Source: Pythium myriotylum
Lineage: Eukaryota; Oomycota; Peronosporomycetes; Pythiales; Pythiaceae
Direction: 5' to 3'
DNA: 64,000 nt
Assembly: GCA_023091665.1 (NCBI GenBank)
Contig: JALJCQ010000013.1
Location: 1,736,001 to 1,800,000, forward strand
Made by a program: the position numbers and the translations under genes. Shown here piece after piece: positions 62,568-64,000 of the stretch. Each line of letters begins with the position of its first letter. Positions within the stretch are counted from its first letter, which is position 1. The notes beneath the pieces are model-generated. The model was not told the DNA's origin and did not search any database. It saw nothing but the letters and a program-made list of their open reading frames with translations.

Positions 62568-64000
62568 ATGAACGCGGTTCGCGCAACGTACCTCGCGCTC
62601 TTCTTCGCGAACGCGACGTTCGCCGCGCTCTTCAAATCGATTGGCGAAGGTGAGCGAGCGGTGGCTCTGGCGGCGACTGCGTCGGGCGCTGACTGCTGAA
62701 ACAGACACGCTCCAAGAGTTCGGCACGTTTCGCGATTGCGACCGCAGCAAGAATGACTCGTGCCGAGGCAACCATATGGTGTTCCGCGCAAGCTTCAGCA
62801 TAGCAGTATTCTTTGTGGTGCATACGGCCCTATGTCGCCTCTACAGGCCACAAAAGGAATGCCGCGCGTTCTTGCTGCTCGCAGTTTTGGAGGTACCAAT
62901 ATACATCGGCATGCTAGTTGGCTCCTTCTTCATTCCGACGTGTCGGTACAGAAGCAACTCCTTCCTCGATCATGGTGGTGCTGATCATATTCTGTCAGCA
63001 GCTTTTTTCGATGGGTATGCCCATTTTGCGCGAGTTGTTTCAGGGTTCTTTATTCTCTTCCAGATTGCCAGCATCGTCGACTTCTCTTGTAGGTGACGAT
63101 ATCACAAACTGGCACCTGATCACACTCATGGTAACATTGTATCCTTGCGATAGACCAATTGAGAGATGGCCTTCTCGACCGGATTGAAGAATCAACAAAG
63201 ATCCAACAAGAACGACCAGGTCGGGAGAGTTCATTCTGGGCTGCCTTTTGGTGGGTAAATCTCTCGCTTCTACCTCTCATTGACACTCACACAGACTGCT
63301 GATATGATAGGAAGGTTACCTTCCTTGGATTCTGCTTGATAGCTCTTATTGGAGCCGGCGCTGGCATCGGGTACCTCGTGAGTCTTCTCCTTTTCTACGA
63401 TTGATTAAAGATGGCAAACCTCTATGTCGCACAGTACCACAAGTACGGCCTATGTACGGTGGGGGTGGGTTTCACCACCGTCACTGTGCTCTTCGTTGCG
63501 CTGTTCCTCGTCATTTGCAGTTCGTTGTCTCGTCAGAGTCGGTACATAAACTTCCACTGATGGCATTCGTGCTTACTGTAGTTTCCGCATGGCTGAACGT
63601 GGGCTTGTTGCCGCCTTGCGTCGTTGCAGTCTATCTCGTTCTCATGTGTTGGCAAGCGCTAACAAGTAATCCCCACAAGTCGTGCGAGCGAGGGTACGCA
63701 GTGACCACAATAGCTGAATCACCGAATGGAATTACGTATAGTGCCATTATCGGGGCCTTCTCCATGACCTGGACGAGCTGGAGAACGTCGTCAGCGGCGT
63801 CGGAAATGTTCAGTAAGGATGCAGCCGATTCCTCGGCGTCCGCGACTCGTCGAAAGTCCTCGAGACCAGCGCCTGCGACGTCCCAAGTCGAGTTTTCGGC
63901 AGCAGCAGTGGGCAACCTGAGCATTGGGGACACGAATTCAACTCCAAATCCAGAGCACACGAAGCCAAAGCGCAGCGAGGCACCTCCAGAGCCATGGCAG
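62568..64000 (+). CDS. Serine incorporator (SERINC/TDE1) family membrane protein, 3' end outside the window
   Basis: At least seven exons: 62568-62649, 62705-62941, about 63002-63088, 63154-63250, 63311-63377, 63435-63519 and 63537 to the edge. Family features: NATFAALFKSIGE, HMVFRASFSIAVFFVVHTALC, VLEVPIYIGMLVGSFFIP, FFDGYAHFARVVSGFFILFQIASIVDFSY and many hydrophobic helices (GFCLIALIGAGAGIGYL, VGFTTVTVLFVALFLVIC). SERINC proteins are 9-11-span membrane proteins linked to serine-containing lipids and membrane asymmetry. The exon 2/3 junction is ambiguous by three bases, and that intron is a multiple of three. The part running off the edge is a hydrophilic Ser-rich loop (SKDAADSSASATRRKSS), as in the family's large cytosolic loop. 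Confidence 0.82.

Noticed and set aside
1..64000. CRISPR arrays, bacterial operons or prophage
   Set aside because: Spliced genes, eukaryotic translation and chromatin proteins, and the absence of ribosome-binding sites or regular spaced repeats exclude them.
1..64000. tRNA or rRNA genes in the spacers
   Set aside because: I scanned the longer spacers by eye and saw no cloverleaf with A- and B-box sequence; a covariance-model scan would be needed to exclude one.

Overview
This window is nuclear DNA of a eukaryote with a compact, intron-poor genome, and the gene content points to an oomycete (inference; no marker gene gives the genus). Reasons: introns of about 40-150 nt with GT-AG ends, GC-rich third codon positions, genes on both strands often less than 200 bp apart, frequent head-to-head and tail-to-tail pairs, and domain fusions of a kind common in stramenopiles, such as F-box+LRR+ankyrin, DOMON+ferric reductase, and chorismate mutase+prephenate dehydratase. 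The standard genetic code is used, with TAA, TAG and TGA all serving as stops. I resolved most multi-exon genes by joining exons where splice phase and protein family agree.

Layout from left to right. 1-6.0 kb: 3' end of an unknown membrane-anchored protein, a DOMON/ferric-reductase protein (+), the meiotic factor Mnd1 (-) and a dephospho-CoA kinase (-). 6-12 kb: SPRY protein (+), YjbQ/UPF0047 protein (-) whose stop codon overlaps the SPRY stop, F-box/LRR/ankyrin protein (-), TPR protein (-). 12-19.6 kb: condensin subunit CAP-H (+) and two tandem flavohaemoglobin genes (-). Their globin halves are almost identical while their reductase halves have diverged, and a 680-bp terminal-inverted-repeat element lies between them. 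19.6-28.3 kb: TMEM184-like protein (-), a mitochondrial inner-membrane protein (+), bifunctional chorismate mutase/prephenate dehydratase (-), a mitochondrial SRP54-M-domain-like protein (-), and a short-chain dehydrogenase (+).

28.9-35.7 kb: poly(A)-binding protein (-), ELM1-like protein (-), eIF5 (-), small ankyrin protein (+). 35.9-44.4 kb: PHD-finger protein (+), domesticated MULE-type transposase (-), helicase-less Dicer-like RNase III (+). 44.4-53.7 kb: splicing factor of the RBM22/ECM2 family lacking its RRM (-), IBA57 (+), proteasome inhibitor PI31 (+), mitochondrial ribosomal protein bL32m (-), RIB7-type riboflavin reductase (+), trehalose-phosphatase (+), gamma-butyrobetaine/trimethyllysine dioxygenase (+). 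53.9-64 kb: multi-PHD protein (+), ADF/cofilin (-), eIF5A (+), a 1242-aa protein with four tandem transposase-type zinc-binding domains (-), and the 5' part of a serine incorporator (+) that leaves the window.

Most genes are housekeeping (translation, mitochondrial Fe-S and ribosome function, cofactor synthesis, chromosome biology) and share no pathway. The unusual material is the TIR element between the flavohaemoglobins, the perfect palindromes at 19.4 and 21.3 kb, the transposase-derived regulators, and several unexpected domain architectures.
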